From positions 3,720,001 through 3,784,000 of the forward strand of contig NC_013037.1 of NCBI RefSeq assembly GCF_000023125.1: a DNA stretch of 64,000 nucleotides, in the 5' to 3' direction. This document shows positions 24,677 through 32,313 of this stretch, one piece after another. The DNA is from Dyadobacter fermentans DSM 18053 (GTDB lineage Bacteria > Bacteroidota > Bacteroidia > Cytophagales > Spirosomataceae). The notes beneath the pieces are model-generated. The model saw only the letters and a program-made list of their open reading frames with translations. It was not told where the DNA came from and did no database searches. Position numbers and translations under genes: made by a program. Within the stretch, counting starts at the first letter, position 1; every line of letters begins with the position of its first letter.

Positions 24677-25864
24677 ATGACCGCCTTTCAACGCCTGGTG
24701 ATCAGCAAACGATCACTGATGTACATTGTTTTGGGTATTGCCGCATTCGCAACACTTCAATCGGTATTTTCCCATCCCAAATCCTTCCCAAACGGCCCGC
24801 AGCTTTACACGACGTACAATAATTACGTCATTTTCAAGCAGTCGTTCTTCCATTTGATTGAAGGAAAAAACCTGTACAGATGGCACGTCACCGAGCACTG
24901 GGATTTGTACAAATACAGTCCGGCTTTTGCATTGGTTTTCGGCATACTTTCCATCATGCCAACGTTTGTCGGGCTCTTCTTTTGGAACCTGCTCAATGTA
25001 GCTGTCATCTTTTTTTCGGTCTATTATTTGCCAAGAATCGATTTACGGGCAAAGGGGCTGATGGTCACATTTATGCTCGTGGAGCTTCTCACGGCCACGC
25101 AAAACGAGCAAAGTAACGCCCTGATCGCCGGTTTACTCCTCTTTGCATTCGGTTTTCTCGAAAGGGACAAATACTGGCTGGCGTCACTTTGCATTGTCTG
25201 CACGATCTTCATCAAGCTTTTCGGGATCGTTGCACTCGCATTGTACCTGCTGTATCCGAATAAACTGAAACTGGCCTACACGACGGCGGCCTGGGTGTTA
25301 CTGCTCACGGTGCTGCCCATTGTGGCGGTGAGCCCTACCCAATTCGTTGTTTTGTACAAAACCTGGTGGAAACTGCTGGCCGCCGACCGCGACTTTTCCG
25401 ATGGACTTTCGGTGATTGGCTGGCTGAAAATCTGGTTTTCGATGAATGTCAACAAAACCTACGTCAACCTGGTTGGCGTGGCGTTATTCTGCCTGCCGCT
25501 GCTCAAAATCAAGTCGTACAGCAACTTTGTATTCCGTGCGTTAATGCTCGCGTCCGTGCTCGTTTGGGTGGTCATTTTCAATCACCGGGCCGAATCACCG
25601 ACGTTTATCATCGCGATCGCCGGCGTGGCGGTGTGGTATTACATGCAGGCGCCCGACAGGCTCAACTACGTGCTGCTCGTGCTGGCATTTGTATTCACCA
25701 CACTATCACCGACCGATCTTTTCCCTCCATTCATCCGCAACGAGTTTTTCTGGCCGTATGTAGTAAAAGCAGTGCCCTGCATTCTGATTTGGGGCAAGAT
25801 CATCTACGACCTGCTGTTCACCGACTTGCAGCCGCGGCCGGTGGCAGCAGAGGTTGCAGAGTGA
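24677..25864 (+). CDS. GT87/DUF2029-like polytopic membrane glycosyltransferase
   Basis: 395 residues with about ten hydrophobic helices. The first periplasmic loop reads KNLYRWHVTEHWDLYKYSPAFAL, the acidic/aromatic pattern (LY..., YKYSP) typical of DUF2029 mannosyltransferases of the GT-C fold, which use polyprenyl-phosphate sugars. Further loops have ATQNEQSN and RDFSDGLSV. It ends with a cytoplasmic Pro/Ala tail. It probably adds a sugar to a lipid or glycan on the periplasmic side. Own -7 box at 24636-24643. No partner genes of a glycan cluster are adjacent, so the acceptor is unknown. Confidence 0.75.
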   Translation: MTAFQRLVISKRSLMYIVLGIAAFATLQSVFSHPKSFPNGPQLYTTYNNYVIFKQSFFHLIEGKNLYRWHVTEHWDLYKYSPAFALVFGILSIMPTFVGLFFWNLLNVAVIFFSVYYLPRIDLRAKGLMVTFMLVELLTATQNEQSNALIAGLLLFAFGFLERDKYWLASLCIVCTIFIKLFGIVALALYLLYPNKLKLAYTTAAWVLLLTVLPIVAVSPTQFVVLYKTWWKLLAADRDFSDGLSVIGWLKIWFSMNVNKTYVNLVGVALFCLPLLKIKSYSNFVFRALMLASVLVWVVIFNHRAESPTFIIAIAGVAVWYYMQAPDRLNYVLLVLAFVFTTLSPTDLFPPFIRNEFFWPYVVKAVPCILIWGKIIYDLLFTDLQPRPVAAEVAE

Positions 25865-25879
25865 CGTTTGGGCATAAAA

Positions 25880-25920
25880 AAGCGTTACAGGAATGCTGCG
25901 GCTGCATCCTGTAACGCATT
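25880..25920 (-). terminator. Terminator of the small secreted protein gene
   Basis: Perfect 11-base stem GCGTTACAGGA/TCCTGTAACGC (25882-25892, 25908-25918) with a GC-rich loop. It is followed on the minus strand by a six-base T-run. It lies between convergent genes and may also act on the plus strand. Confidence 0.75.
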
Positions 25921-25935
25921 GAATGTTCTTCTTTA

Positions 25936-26352
25936 TCAATTTACACCCAGAAGCGTGCGGTTTACCTCCTTTACTTCTTTGGTAGAAAGGTAAATGCTCT
26001 TTACGATTTTTTCATAATCGTTGGAAACTTCGAGGGTGTACACGCCGTCGTTCATTTCGTCGAAATTGAGCTTCCGTCCGGCCTTGGTAATATACCTGGG
26101 CACAAACTCCTCGTGCAGGAGCTTCCCCCTGCTGTCGATAAGCCGGATGGTTACTTTTTCGCCCTTCTCCTTTTCCATCATCACATTCATGGACATCGTG
26201 TCGCGCACGCGGTACATGCCAATGCGAAACTTCTCGCAGGTGTTGTTTTTACACTCCGCCTTGGGCGAAACGATGGGATCTGCCTGCACCTGGGCAGCGA
26301 TGGTAAATAATGTGAAAGTTGCAGCAACGGCGGTTTTTAAGATGTTCCTCAT
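25936..26352 (-). CDS. Hypothetical secreted beta-sandwich-like protein, 138 aa
   Basis: Signal peptide (MRNILKTAVAATFTLFTIAAQVQA) followed by a domain of alternating beta strands: KFRIGMYRVRDT, KVTIRLIDSRGKLLHEEFV, GVYTLEVSNDYEKIVKSIYL. This resembles the secretion-tail or DUF3244-like sandwiches of Bacteroidota (DSRGKLL, DGVYTLEV), which often sit at the end of larger secreted proteins. Here the fold stands alone. Two Cys (ECKNNTCEK) could form a disulfide. Role unknown; possibly an envelope or surface protein. Confidence 0.65.
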   Translation of the reverse strand: MRNILKTAVAATFTLFTIAAQVQADPIVSPKAECKNNTCEKFRIGMYRVRDTMSMNVMMEKEKGEKVTIRLIDSRGKLLHEEFVPRYITKAGRKLNFDEMNDGVYTLEVSNDYEKIVKSIYLSTKEVKEVNRTLLGVN

Positions 26353-26467
26353 GGCTCTTGAAGGTTAACTGATTGGTATTTTCAAAGTGATTTCGAACCA
26401 ATGAGGTAACCGCCGGAGGCATTGTTGCATACAAAGTGTGAACGGCCCAAAACGATGTTAAACGGCG

Positions 26468-27460
26468 CTAGCCACCAATCGCGATCATTTCCCGATTCTG
26501 CTCGTATTCCGATTTTGCTTGTTGCTCGGAGAAGCTGGCGTGGCCGCCGTGGGCGAAGTGTTTTTTCTGAAAATGGGTGTAGATGAGCGGTCGGACGTCG
26601 TCGCCTTTGCGTAATGGCGTGAGTAAATCCACTTCGGAGGTGTCGAAAAGGCAGTTTTTGAGCTTGCCGTCAGCGGTGAGGCGGATGCGGTTGCAGCCTT
26701 CGCAAAAAGGATGTGTTACCGTGCCGATAATGCCGAACGTCCCCGCGCCGCCATTCACCTGAAACCGCCGCGCAGTATCGTGTACCTCGCCCGGAACCGG
26801 CTGAAATTCATATTCCTGCCCGATCTTGCCAAGCAAATCGGCATAGGAAACGATCTTGGAAAGATCCCACTGGTTGCCTTTGAAGGGCATGAATTCAATG
26901 AAACGGACATGCAGGTTGGGTTCTTCCAAAGTAAGCCTGACGAAGTCGTTCACCTCGTCATCATTCGTGCCGCGCATGACCACCATATTAAGCTTCACCA
27001 CAAAACCTTCGGCGAGCAGCAGGCGGATGTGGTCCAGCGTTTTCGAAAAATGGTCGCGCTTCGTAATCTCTCTGAAACGGGCTTCTTTCAATGTATCCAG
27101 GCTGACATTCAGCGAGGTAACGCCCGCGCTTTTCAGTTCTGCGATAAACTGGTCGATATGCACGGCGTTCGTCGTGAGCGTGAGCGAGGCGGGAAGCTTC
27201 CCAAGGGTAGCGATGATCTCGCCTGCATCTTTACGAACCAGCGGCTCTCCGCCGGTCAGACGGATCTTTTCAACACCCATTTCCACAAATAAACCCGCCA
27301 GATACGCGATTTCATCGGCTTGCATGAGCCATTTCGACGGCATAAACTGCATATCTTCCTGCGGCATACAATAGGTGCAACGGAGATTGCACTTATCCGT
27401 CAGCGAAATGCGCAGATAAGTGTGTTTGCGACCAAATTTATCTAAAATAGGCACTGCCAT
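26468..27460 (-). CDS. moaA: GTP 3',8-cyclase (molybdenum cofactor biosynthesis protein A)
   Basis: 330 residues. Radical-SAM cluster motif CNLRCTYC near the N-terminus (FGRKHTYLRISLTDK before it), the SAM-binding LTGGEPL, and the second 4Fe-4S site at the C-terminus (CEGCNRIRLTADGKLKNC). It ends in IGG, the conserved C-terminal Gly-Gly that enters the active site. It converts GTP to 3',8-cyclo-7,8-dihydro-GTP, the first step of Moco synthesis. Last gene of the Moco operon, nine bases after moaCB. Confidence 0.97.
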   Translation of the reverse strand: MAVPILDKFGRKHTYLRISLTDKCNLRCTYCMPQEDMQFMPSKWLMQADEIAYLAGLFVEMGVEKIRLTGGEPLVRKDAGEIIATLGKLPASLTLTTNAVHIDQFIAELKSAGVTSLNVSLDTLKEARFREITKRDHFSKTLDHIRLLLAEGFVVKLNMVVMRGTNDDEVNDFVRLTLEEPNLHVRFIEFMPFKGNQWDLSKIVSYADLLGKIGQEYEFQPVPGEVHDTARRFQVNGGAGTFGIIGTVTHPFCEGCNRIRLTADGKLKNCLFDTSEVDLLTPLRKGDDVRPLIYTHFQKKHFAHGGHASFSEQQAKSEYEQNREMIAIGG

Positions 27461-27469
27461 CCGTTATTG

Positions 27470-28378
27470 CTAATCGTGTTTTTTCCCCTCTATAACATTA
27501 AAAACATGCAAAACATGCGGAAAAAGGGCGTCAATATATTCGGTGACGCCGCCTGTGCTGCCCGGCATGGCTATCACCAGCATTTCCCCGATGAAGCCCG
27601 CCACCGACCTCGACAACATCGAAGTAGGCACCCGTTCCTGGCCATACTGGCGCGCCGTTTCGGCAATACCCGGAATTTCACGGTCCAGCAGCTCCGAAAC
27701 CGCCTCAGGCGTCACGTCACGGGGCGAAAGGCCCGTACCGCCGGTGATCAGCACCATATCGTATTCCGCACGTTGCAGCGAATGCAGCTTGTCCTGAATG
27801 CCCGTTTTATCATCCGCAATAATGCTGTAATCGCTTACATCAATTGCAAATGCGCCCAGCTTCTCGATGATCTTCCTGCCTGATTTGTCTTCACCGATCC
27901 CGTTGGAAATACTATCCGAGCAAACCACCACAGCTACTTTCAAGCCTTCCGGGGCCGCTTTGCGATCGCTTTTTCCGCCTTTCTTGTCCAGCAACCGGAT
28001 ATTTCGTATTTCTACACCCTTGTCGATCGGTTTGAGCATGTCATACATCGTCAGCGCTACTACGGATGCGCCGTGCATGGCTTCCACTTCCACGCCCGTT
28101 TTGTATATAGTCTTGACGGTCAGCTCAATTACGATCGTCAAATCTTCAATGCGATATTGCACGCCCGTATATTCCACCGGGATCGGGTGGCAGTCGGGCA
28201 GCAAGTCCGGCGTCTTTTTCACCGCCAGAAACCCGGCGGCCTTCGCCATTTCGAACACATCGCCTTTCGGCACCGTCCGGTTCTGTATCGCCTCCACCGT
28301 TTCCCGCCTGCTCACCTGCACAATAGCCTGCGCCGTTGCAATGCGGAGGGTGTTGGTTTTATGGGTAATGTCGACCAT
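27470..28378 (-). CDS. moaCB: Bifunctional cyclic pyranopterin monophosphate synthase / MoaB-type adenylyltransferase
   Basis: 302 residues, a fusion. Residues 1-145 are MoaC (MVDITHKTNTLRIATA, LLPDCHPIPVEY, VEVEAMHGASVVALTMYDM), which makes cPMP. After a short linker (GGKSDRKAAPEG), residues 150-302 are MoaB/MogA-like (VVVCSDSISNGIGEDKSG, LITGGTGLSPRDVTPEAV, MPGSTGGVTEYID), which adenylylates molybdopterin before MoeA acts. MoaC-MoaB fusions occur in several Bacteroidota. It is upstream of moaA and downstream of a facing pair of short tandem repeats that separates it from moaE by 122 bases. Confidence 0.95.
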   Translation of the reverse strand: MVDITHKTNTLRIATAQAIVQVSRRETVEAIQNRTVPKGDVFEMAKAAGFLAVKKTPDLLPDCHPIPVEYTGVQYRIEDLTIVIELTVKTIYKTGVEVEAMHGASVVALTMYDMLKPIDKGVEIRNIRLLDKKGGKSDRKAAPEGLKVAVVVCSDSISNGIGEDKSGRKIIEKLGAFAIDVSDYSIIADDKTGIQDKLHSLQRAEYDMVLITGGTGLSPRDVTPEAVSELLDREIPGIAETARQYGQERVPTSMLSRSVAGFIGEMLVIAMPGSTGGVTEYIDALFPHVLHVFNVIEGKKHD

Positions 28379-28393
28379 TTATAATGCTAATGA

Positions 28394-28498
28394 TTGAATG
28401 ATTGAATGACTGAATGATTGAATAGTGGATTACAGTGCAATTCGCAGATCAAGGTCTGATTTAGCATTATTCAATCATTCGATCATTCAATCATTCAA
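28394..28498. repeat. Facing pair of GAATGATT tandem repeats between moaE and moaCB
   Basis: Arm 28394-28427 is about four copies of an eight-base unit (TGAATGAT). Arm 28465-28498 is the reverse complement, matching in about 31 of 34 positions, with a 37-base unique spacer. It lies inside the Moco operon, so its transcript would form a long A/U-rich hairpin between moaE and moaCB. Confidence 0.8.
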
Positions 28499-28500
28499 AA

Positions 28501-28941
28501 TTAAGTATTCTCCTTCCAAACATGCCCCGCCTCTCCTACCAGCTCCTTTCCGAAAATGGGTACCTTGGATTTGATTTCTTCTACGATATATTCCGATGCT
28601 TCGAAAGCGGCGCGGCGGTGGGGGGATGAAACGAAGACAAAGAGGCTGATTTCGCCTGTCGGGACGAGGCCCAGGCTGTGGTAAATGTGCATGCACGATA
28701 GTTCGAACCGGGCAAATGCGGCCTCGCGGATGTCGTGGAATGCCTGTTCGGCCATTTCTTCATAGGCCGTGTAATCGATGCCCGTTACCGCGCCGCCTTC
28801 TTTTTGGTCAGCGCGGATTTGCCCGAGGAAAATCGCATGGGCACCAATGCCCGTTTTGGATTGGTGGCTGGCGATGGACCTGGCAACGAAATCAGGGCTG
28901 ATCGGCCCCTGCACAAATACCTTTTTGTGTTTCTTTTCCAT
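28501..28941 (-). CDS. moaE: Molybdopterin synthase catalytic subunit
   Basis: 146 residues from the ATG at 28941. The frame extends to a TTG at 28959, but the ATG has a perfect GGGAGGA seven bases ahead. Motifs: GAHAIFLGQIRAD, TGIDYTAYEEMAE, MHIYHSLGLVPTGEISLFVFVSSPHRRAAF (the active-site Arg/His region) and the catalytic Lys region (EEIKSKVPIFGKEL). It inserts two sulfurs into cPMP using thiocarboxylated MoaD. The MoaD gene precedes it with a four-base gap. Confidence 0.95.
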   Translation of the reverse strand: MEKKHKKVFVQGPISPDFVARSIASHQSKTGIGAHAIFLGQIRADQKEGGAVTGIDYTAYEEMAEQAFHDIREAAFARFELSCMHIYHSLGLVPTGEISLFVFVSSPHRRAAFEASEYIVEEIKSKVPIFGKELVGEAGHVWKENT

Positions 28942-28945
28942 AATA

Positions 28946-29185
28946 TTATCCTCCCGCAAACGGCGGAAGCAATGCGATCTCGGCCGGCGCTTCGATGGGA
29001 ACGAAATCCTCCGAGATTTTCTGGTTAACTGCTATTTTGAACTTCTTATCACGCATAGCCGGATACTTTTCCGTCACCTGCGTGCGGAATTGCCCCACCG
29101 TGAGGCCGCCTGCCGCAGTCCAGACCTCATCGGATAACCCGGCGATCTCGGCCAGCATGCCAAAATATTTCACTTGAAAACTCAT
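28946..29185 (-). CDS. moaD: Molybdopterin synthase sulfur carrier subunit
   Basis: 79 residues, ubiquitin-like fold (VKYFGMLAEIAG start, LPPFAGG end). The C-terminal Gly-Gly is the site that is adenylylated and thiocarboxylated. The two Gly codons (GGA GGA) are at the same time the ribosome-binding site of moaE. It follows moeA by 51 bases on the same strand. Confidence 0.95.
   Translation of the reverse strand: MSFQVKYFGMLAEIAGLSDEVWTAAGGLTVGQFRTQVTEKYPAMRDKKFKIAVNQKISEDFVPIEAPAEIALLPPFAGG
28949..28955 (-). promoter_or_regulatory. Ribosome-binding site of moaE inside the moaD C-terminal codons
   Basis: GGGAGGA on the minus strand, seven bases before the moaE ATG. Six of its bases are the GGA GGA codons for the essential Gly-Gly of MoaD. 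It decides the moaE start at 28941. Confidence 0.85.
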
Positions 29186-29236
29186 CGCTATTTCATCCTC
29201 GTTTCGTGTTGATAACCCGCATTCGGTCCGCCGGGT

Positions 29237-30427
29237 TCAGAGCGGCAGCAAATGTACTTCCACCAGCTCGCCCGCCGCCACACGATTTTGTGATACAGGC
29301 AAATAAATGATCGCATTCGCCACCGCAAACGACCCGATCACAAACGATTCCTGCCCATCGAGCGACACCACTTCCCCGCCTTCTACCCTCGCTTTCAAAA
29401 ACTCGTCGCGCTCGCCGTCAAACCGGTAGGCATGTCGCAGCGGCAGCCGCACGCTCCTCAGGAACGGTTCCCCGCTGCCCATCATTTTCCGCAAGGCAGG
29501 CAACACATATTCGTAGTAGCAAACCAGTGACGACGCCGGGTTACCGGGCAATGCAAAAATCAATTTATCACCTTTTTTACCAAAAAGAAGCGGTTTTCCC
29601 GGCTTCTGCCTCACTTTGTAAAAGATCGTTTCGGCGCCCAATGCTTCCAATGCTTTTCCTACAAAATCATAATCCCCTACCGATATCCCCCCTGACGCGA
29701 GCACTACATCGTGTTCATCTATCAATGCTTTCAACGCCGCAATGGTGGCTTCGAGCGCGTCGGAAGCATAACTTACCGTCGCTTCGGCAATCCCTGCATT
29801 TGCCAATGCGGCTTTGAGCATATCCGAATTGGACTCATATATTTTGCCCGGCACCAGTGGCTCACCGGCTTTAAGCAGCTCGTCGCCCGTCACCAGCAAC
29901 CCGATCCTGGGCTTGCCATGAACCGATACTTCGTTCACATCCATGCCCTTCAAAAACCCCACAGCCCCCGGCGACACGAGCGTTCCTTCGGCCAATGCAA
30001 CGGCACCCTGCTGGATTTGCTGCCCGGCGCGGCGTACATTTTTGCCCTCCGCAACCGGGTATTCGTGGATTTGCACCGCATTACCCGCCACCGAAGTGTT
30101 TTCCTGCATCACCACTGCCGTAGCGCCCTCCGGCACCGGCGCACCCGTAAAAATGCGAACCGCCGTGCCTGGTTGCACAGACGGCAGGTCGGCCTGGCCT
30201 GCTTTGGATTCACCGGTGAGGTGCAATGCCGTACCGGGCTCCGTCACGTCCGAATGCACGATCGCGTAACCATCCATCGACGACTGCCGGAATGGCGGCA
30301 GGGCAATCGGGGCGACCACGTCGCTGGCGAGAAAACTCCCCAAAGCTTGCGAAAGCGGAACCGTCACAGCCGCAAGCGGCGATGTGTTTGCAATAATCTT
30401 TTCTTTTGCCTCGTTGACTGTGACCAT
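29237..30427 (-). CDS. moeA: Molybdopterin molybdenumtransferase
   Basis: 396 residues from the ATG at 30427 (MVTVNEAKEKII). Extra N-terminal residues in the frame up to 30508 do not resemble MoeA. Motifs: LPPFRQSSMDGYAI, RIFTGAPVPEGATAVV, AGQQIQQG, LLVTGDELL, ASGGISVGDYDFV and FALPGNPASSLVCYYEYV. It inserts molybdate into adenylylated molybdopterin. First gene of the Moco operon, with a promoter at 30560-30591 and a leader of about 125 bases. Confidence 0.95.
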   Translation of the reverse strand: MVTVNEAKEKIIANTSPLAAVTVPLSQALGSFLASDVVAPIALPPFRQSSMDGYAIVHSDVTEPGTALHLTGESKAGQADLPSVQPGTAVRIFTGAPVPEGATAVVMQENTSVAGNAVQIHEYPVAEGKNVRRAGQQIQQGAVALAEGTLVSPGAVGFLKGMDVNEVSVHGKPRIGLLVTGDELLKAGEPLVPGKIYESNSDMLKAALANAGIAEATVSYASDALEATIAALKALIDEHDVVLASGGISVGDYDFVGKALEALGAETIFYKVRQKPGKPLLFGKKGDKLIFALPGNPASSLVCYYEYVLPALRKMMGSGEPFLRSVRLPLRHAYRFDGERDEFLKARVEGGEVVSLDGQESFVIGSFAVANAIIYLPVSQNRVAAGELVEVHLLPL

Positions 30428-30559
30428 ATTTCTAACTGCTTGCAGAAAGTGCAAGTTAACACATTCGGGAAACCAATCGGAATGGGTTTGAAGATGGGGC
30501 CGGATCACAATTTTCGAAGATAACTGGCGACATTTTCCACAATAATACCATTATTCCCA

Positions 30560-30591
30560 CAAAACTAATTTTGTAACCAATTGACGATCAA
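30560..30591 (-). promoter_or_regulatory. Promoter of the Moco operon (TTG-N21-TAGTTTTG)
   Basis: On the minus strand a TTG (30589-30591) precedes TAGTTTTG (30560-30567) by 21 bases, fitting the Bacteroidota -33/-7 pattern. The leader to moeA is about 125 bases. No Moco riboswitch was recognised in it. Confidence 0.55.
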
Positions 30592-30814
30592 TAGTTAAAA
30601 CTTTTACACAAAAACACTTCTCTTGCTATAATTACATTCAATGCAGGGAGGTTACGTTTGGCGACTGGCGGCTTTTGCCAATTAAAATTTCCTTTTCTAA
30701 TGCGCTGGCTCGGTTTTTATTCAGGATACATCGTGGAACACCAAACGAGGTGATCTTACTTTTATCCTAGAATTAATTTTAACAAAGCCTTATAAATCAG
30801 TTTTTTACGTCAAA

Positions 30815-30848
30815 TTGAAATTTTATTTATTCAATACCGTTATCTTTG
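30815..30848 (+). promoter_or_regulatory. Promoter of the lytic transglycosylase (TTG-N23-TATCTTTG)
   Basis: TTG at 30815-30817 and TATCTTTG at 30841-30848; the ATG follows at 30896. Confidence 0.65.
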
Positions 30849-30895
30849 CACCCCGGCCTAGTGCCTAAAATGATGTTTCACGAAATACCAAATGC

Positions 30896-31675
30896 ATGAT
30901 TAGACTTATCTTTATGGCCTTCTCAATCGCAATATTCGGCAAGAGTCCGGTGAGCGAGGTGGAGGTGGAAAAGAAGGAGCTGAAAGAAACAACCATCATT
31001 GATTCAGATCTTCTTGCTATTGACTTCTGTGGCGAAGCCGTTCCATTATCAGAGCTTCGAATCGCCGAGCGATATCAAAACATGATCAGAAATTACGACA
31101 ACCCCACTTTTCGTAAGCTGATGACCACAACGAAAAAGAGAATGCGGATCATCGAACCCATTCTCAAGAAGTACGGAGTACCAGCCGATTTTAAGTATAT
31201 TCCATTGATAGAGAGCGCCATGAAGGATGAGGTAACGTCTCACCGCGGCGCAGGCGGATACTGGCAACTGATGCCTTCCACCGCAAAATCTCTCGGGCTG
31301 GTTGTAAACGAAACCAGGGACGACCGCAAACACTTAGTCAAATCGACCCACGCCGCAGGCAAATACCTGCGCGACTTGTATAAGCAACTGGGTTCCTGGA
31401 CATTGGTAGCCGCTGCCTACAACGCAGGCCCGACGCACATCCAGAATAAAATGGACGCGCAGAACAAAGATGATTATTTCAAACTCCGTCTCAATTCGGA
31501 GACTGCGAGGTACCTCTACAAGATCCTTGCCGTAAAAGAATGGTTCTCCAACCCCGAAAGAAGCCGCGAATGGGTAAGCGGCGACGTAGTCGACCGCCTT
31601 TCTGCATTCAAGATCGAGCAAAAGAAAGCCGCGGCATTGGCAAAGGCTGAAACTGAGCCTAAGGCCGGGTCATAA
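30896..31675 (+). CDS. Lytic transglycosylase (SLT domain, MltD-like)
   Basis: 259 residues with a short hydrophobic N-terminus (LIFMAFSIAIFG) that probably exports it. The SLT fold is clear: IEPILKKYGVPADFKYIPLIESAM with the catalytic Glu, RGAGGYWQLMPSTAKSLGL, KYLRDLYKQLGSWTLVAAAYNAGP, and ETARYLYKILAVK. It cleaves peptidoglycan between MurNAc and GlcNAc, forming 1,6-anhydro ends. There is no LysM repeat, unlike longer MltD. The C-terminus is Lys/Ala/Glu-rich. A terminator hairpin lies shortly behind it. Confidence 0.9.
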   Translation: MIRLIFMAFSIAIFGKSPVSEVEVEKKELKETTIIDSDLLAIDFCGEAVPLSELRIAERYQNMIRNYDNPTFRKLMTTTKKRMRIIEPILKKYGVPADFKYIPLIESAMKDEVTSHRGAGGYWQLMPSTAKSLGLVVNETRDDRKHLVKSTHAAGKYLRDLYKQLGSWTLVAAAYNAGPTHIQNKMDAQNKDDYFKLRLNSETARYLYKILAVKEWFSNPERSREWVSGDVVDRLSAFKIEQKKAAALAKAETEPKAGS

Positions 31676-31706
31676 TCTCCGTTATTTTATTTGAAAGTTC
31701 ATATGA

Positions 31707-31734
31707 AGAAAAGGATACATTATCCTTTTCTTTG
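31707..31734 (+). terminator. Terminator of the lytic transglycosylase
   Basis: Perfect nine-base stem AAAAGGATA/TATCCTTTT with a three-base loop, continuing into T-rich DNA. Its position argues against an upstream start (31691) for the cyclophilin gene. Confidence 0.7.
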
Positions 31735-31801
31735 TGTTATTAATGCAAGGGCCCGCAGCGGCCCTGCTTATCTTTCGTACCTCTTTATACTCACTTTTGA
31801 C

Positions 31802-32242
31802 ATGACAAAAGCGGAAATGATCACTGACAAGGGCACGATGCTCATCGAGTTTTACGATGAAGATGCACCCAATACAGTGAAAAACTTTGTTGATCTTTCT
31901 AAAAAAGGCTTTTACGACGGTGTGATTTTCCACCGCGTTATCCCTGACTTCGTGATCCAGGGCGGCGACCCTACCGGCACCGGCCGTGGAGGTCCTGGCT
32001 ACCACATTGATTGCGAACTTACCGGCGGTAACCAGTATCACGACCGCGGCGTGCTTTCGATGGCACACGCCGGCCGCAATACCGGTGGCTCTCAGTTCTT
32101 CATCTGCCACAGCCGCAACAACACCGCGCACCTCGACAGGAACCATACCTGCTTCGGCCGCGTGGTAGAAGGTGTGGAAACGGTTGACGCGATCCGCCAG
32201 GGCGACAAAATCCAGAAGATCACGATCATCGAGGAAGCCTAA
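31802..32242 (+). CDS. Peptidyl-prolyl cis-trans isomerase, cyclophilin type
   Basis: 146 residues from the ATG at 31802 (MTKAEMITDKGTMLIEFYDE). The frame is open back to 31691, but that stretch contains a terminator hairpin and encodes no signal or conserved sequence. Cyclophilin motifs are complete: FHRVIPDFVIQGGDP (catalytic Arg), GYHIDCE, GVLSMAHAGRNTGGSQFFIC, HLDRNHTCFGRVVEG. No signal peptide from this start, so cytoplasmic. It catalyses proline isomerisation during folding. A 22-bp perfect terminator follows. Confidence 0.93.
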   Translation: MTKAEMITDKGTMLIEFYDEDAPNTVKNFVDLSKKGFYDGVIFHRVIPDFVIQGGDPTGTGRGGPGYHIDCELTGGNQYHDRGVLSMAHAGRNTGGSQFFICHSRNNTAHLDRNHTCFGRVVEGVETVDAIRQGDKIQKITIIEEA

Positions 32243-32251
32243 GATCTGTTA

Positions 32252-32300
32252 AGCAACAAAAAAGGGGCTGGAAGTTGATTCCAGCCCCTTTTTTGTTGCT
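32252..32300. terminator. Bidirectional terminator, 22-bp perfect stem
   Basis: Arms 32252-32273 and 32279-32300 are exact reverse complements with a five-base loop. The stem contains A6 and T6 runs on either side of GGGGCTGG, so it works for both the cyclophilin gene and the convergent symporter. Confidence 0.9.
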
Positions 32301-32313
32301 TATGGCAGCTATC

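Larger units (their letters stand above)
30428..30895. other. 468-base intergenic region between moeA and the lytic transglycosylase
   Basis: It holds two divergent promoters (30560-30591 minus, 30815-30848 plus). A small hairpin, CTTGCA/TGCAAG, lies just before the moeA start (about 30434-30450). Between the promoters, roughly 30600-30800 is A/T-rich with a TTGGCGA/TTGCCAA hairpin near 30658-30681. The only frame there with an ATG is 17 codons (30699), which I do not call. Otherwise nothing recognised. Confidence 0.5.

Noticed and set aside
28394..28498. CRISPR array or phage attachment site
   Set aside because: The units are 8 bp without spacers, and the two runs are inverted; no cas genes or integrase nearby.
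30699..30752. 17-codon frame between moeA and the transglycosylase
   Set aside because: Too short, lies upstream of the promoter of the next gene, and shows no supporting feature.
31691..31801. Upstream start of the cyclophilin
   Set aside because: The stretch contains the terminator of the previous gene and encodes no signal peptide or conserved residues.
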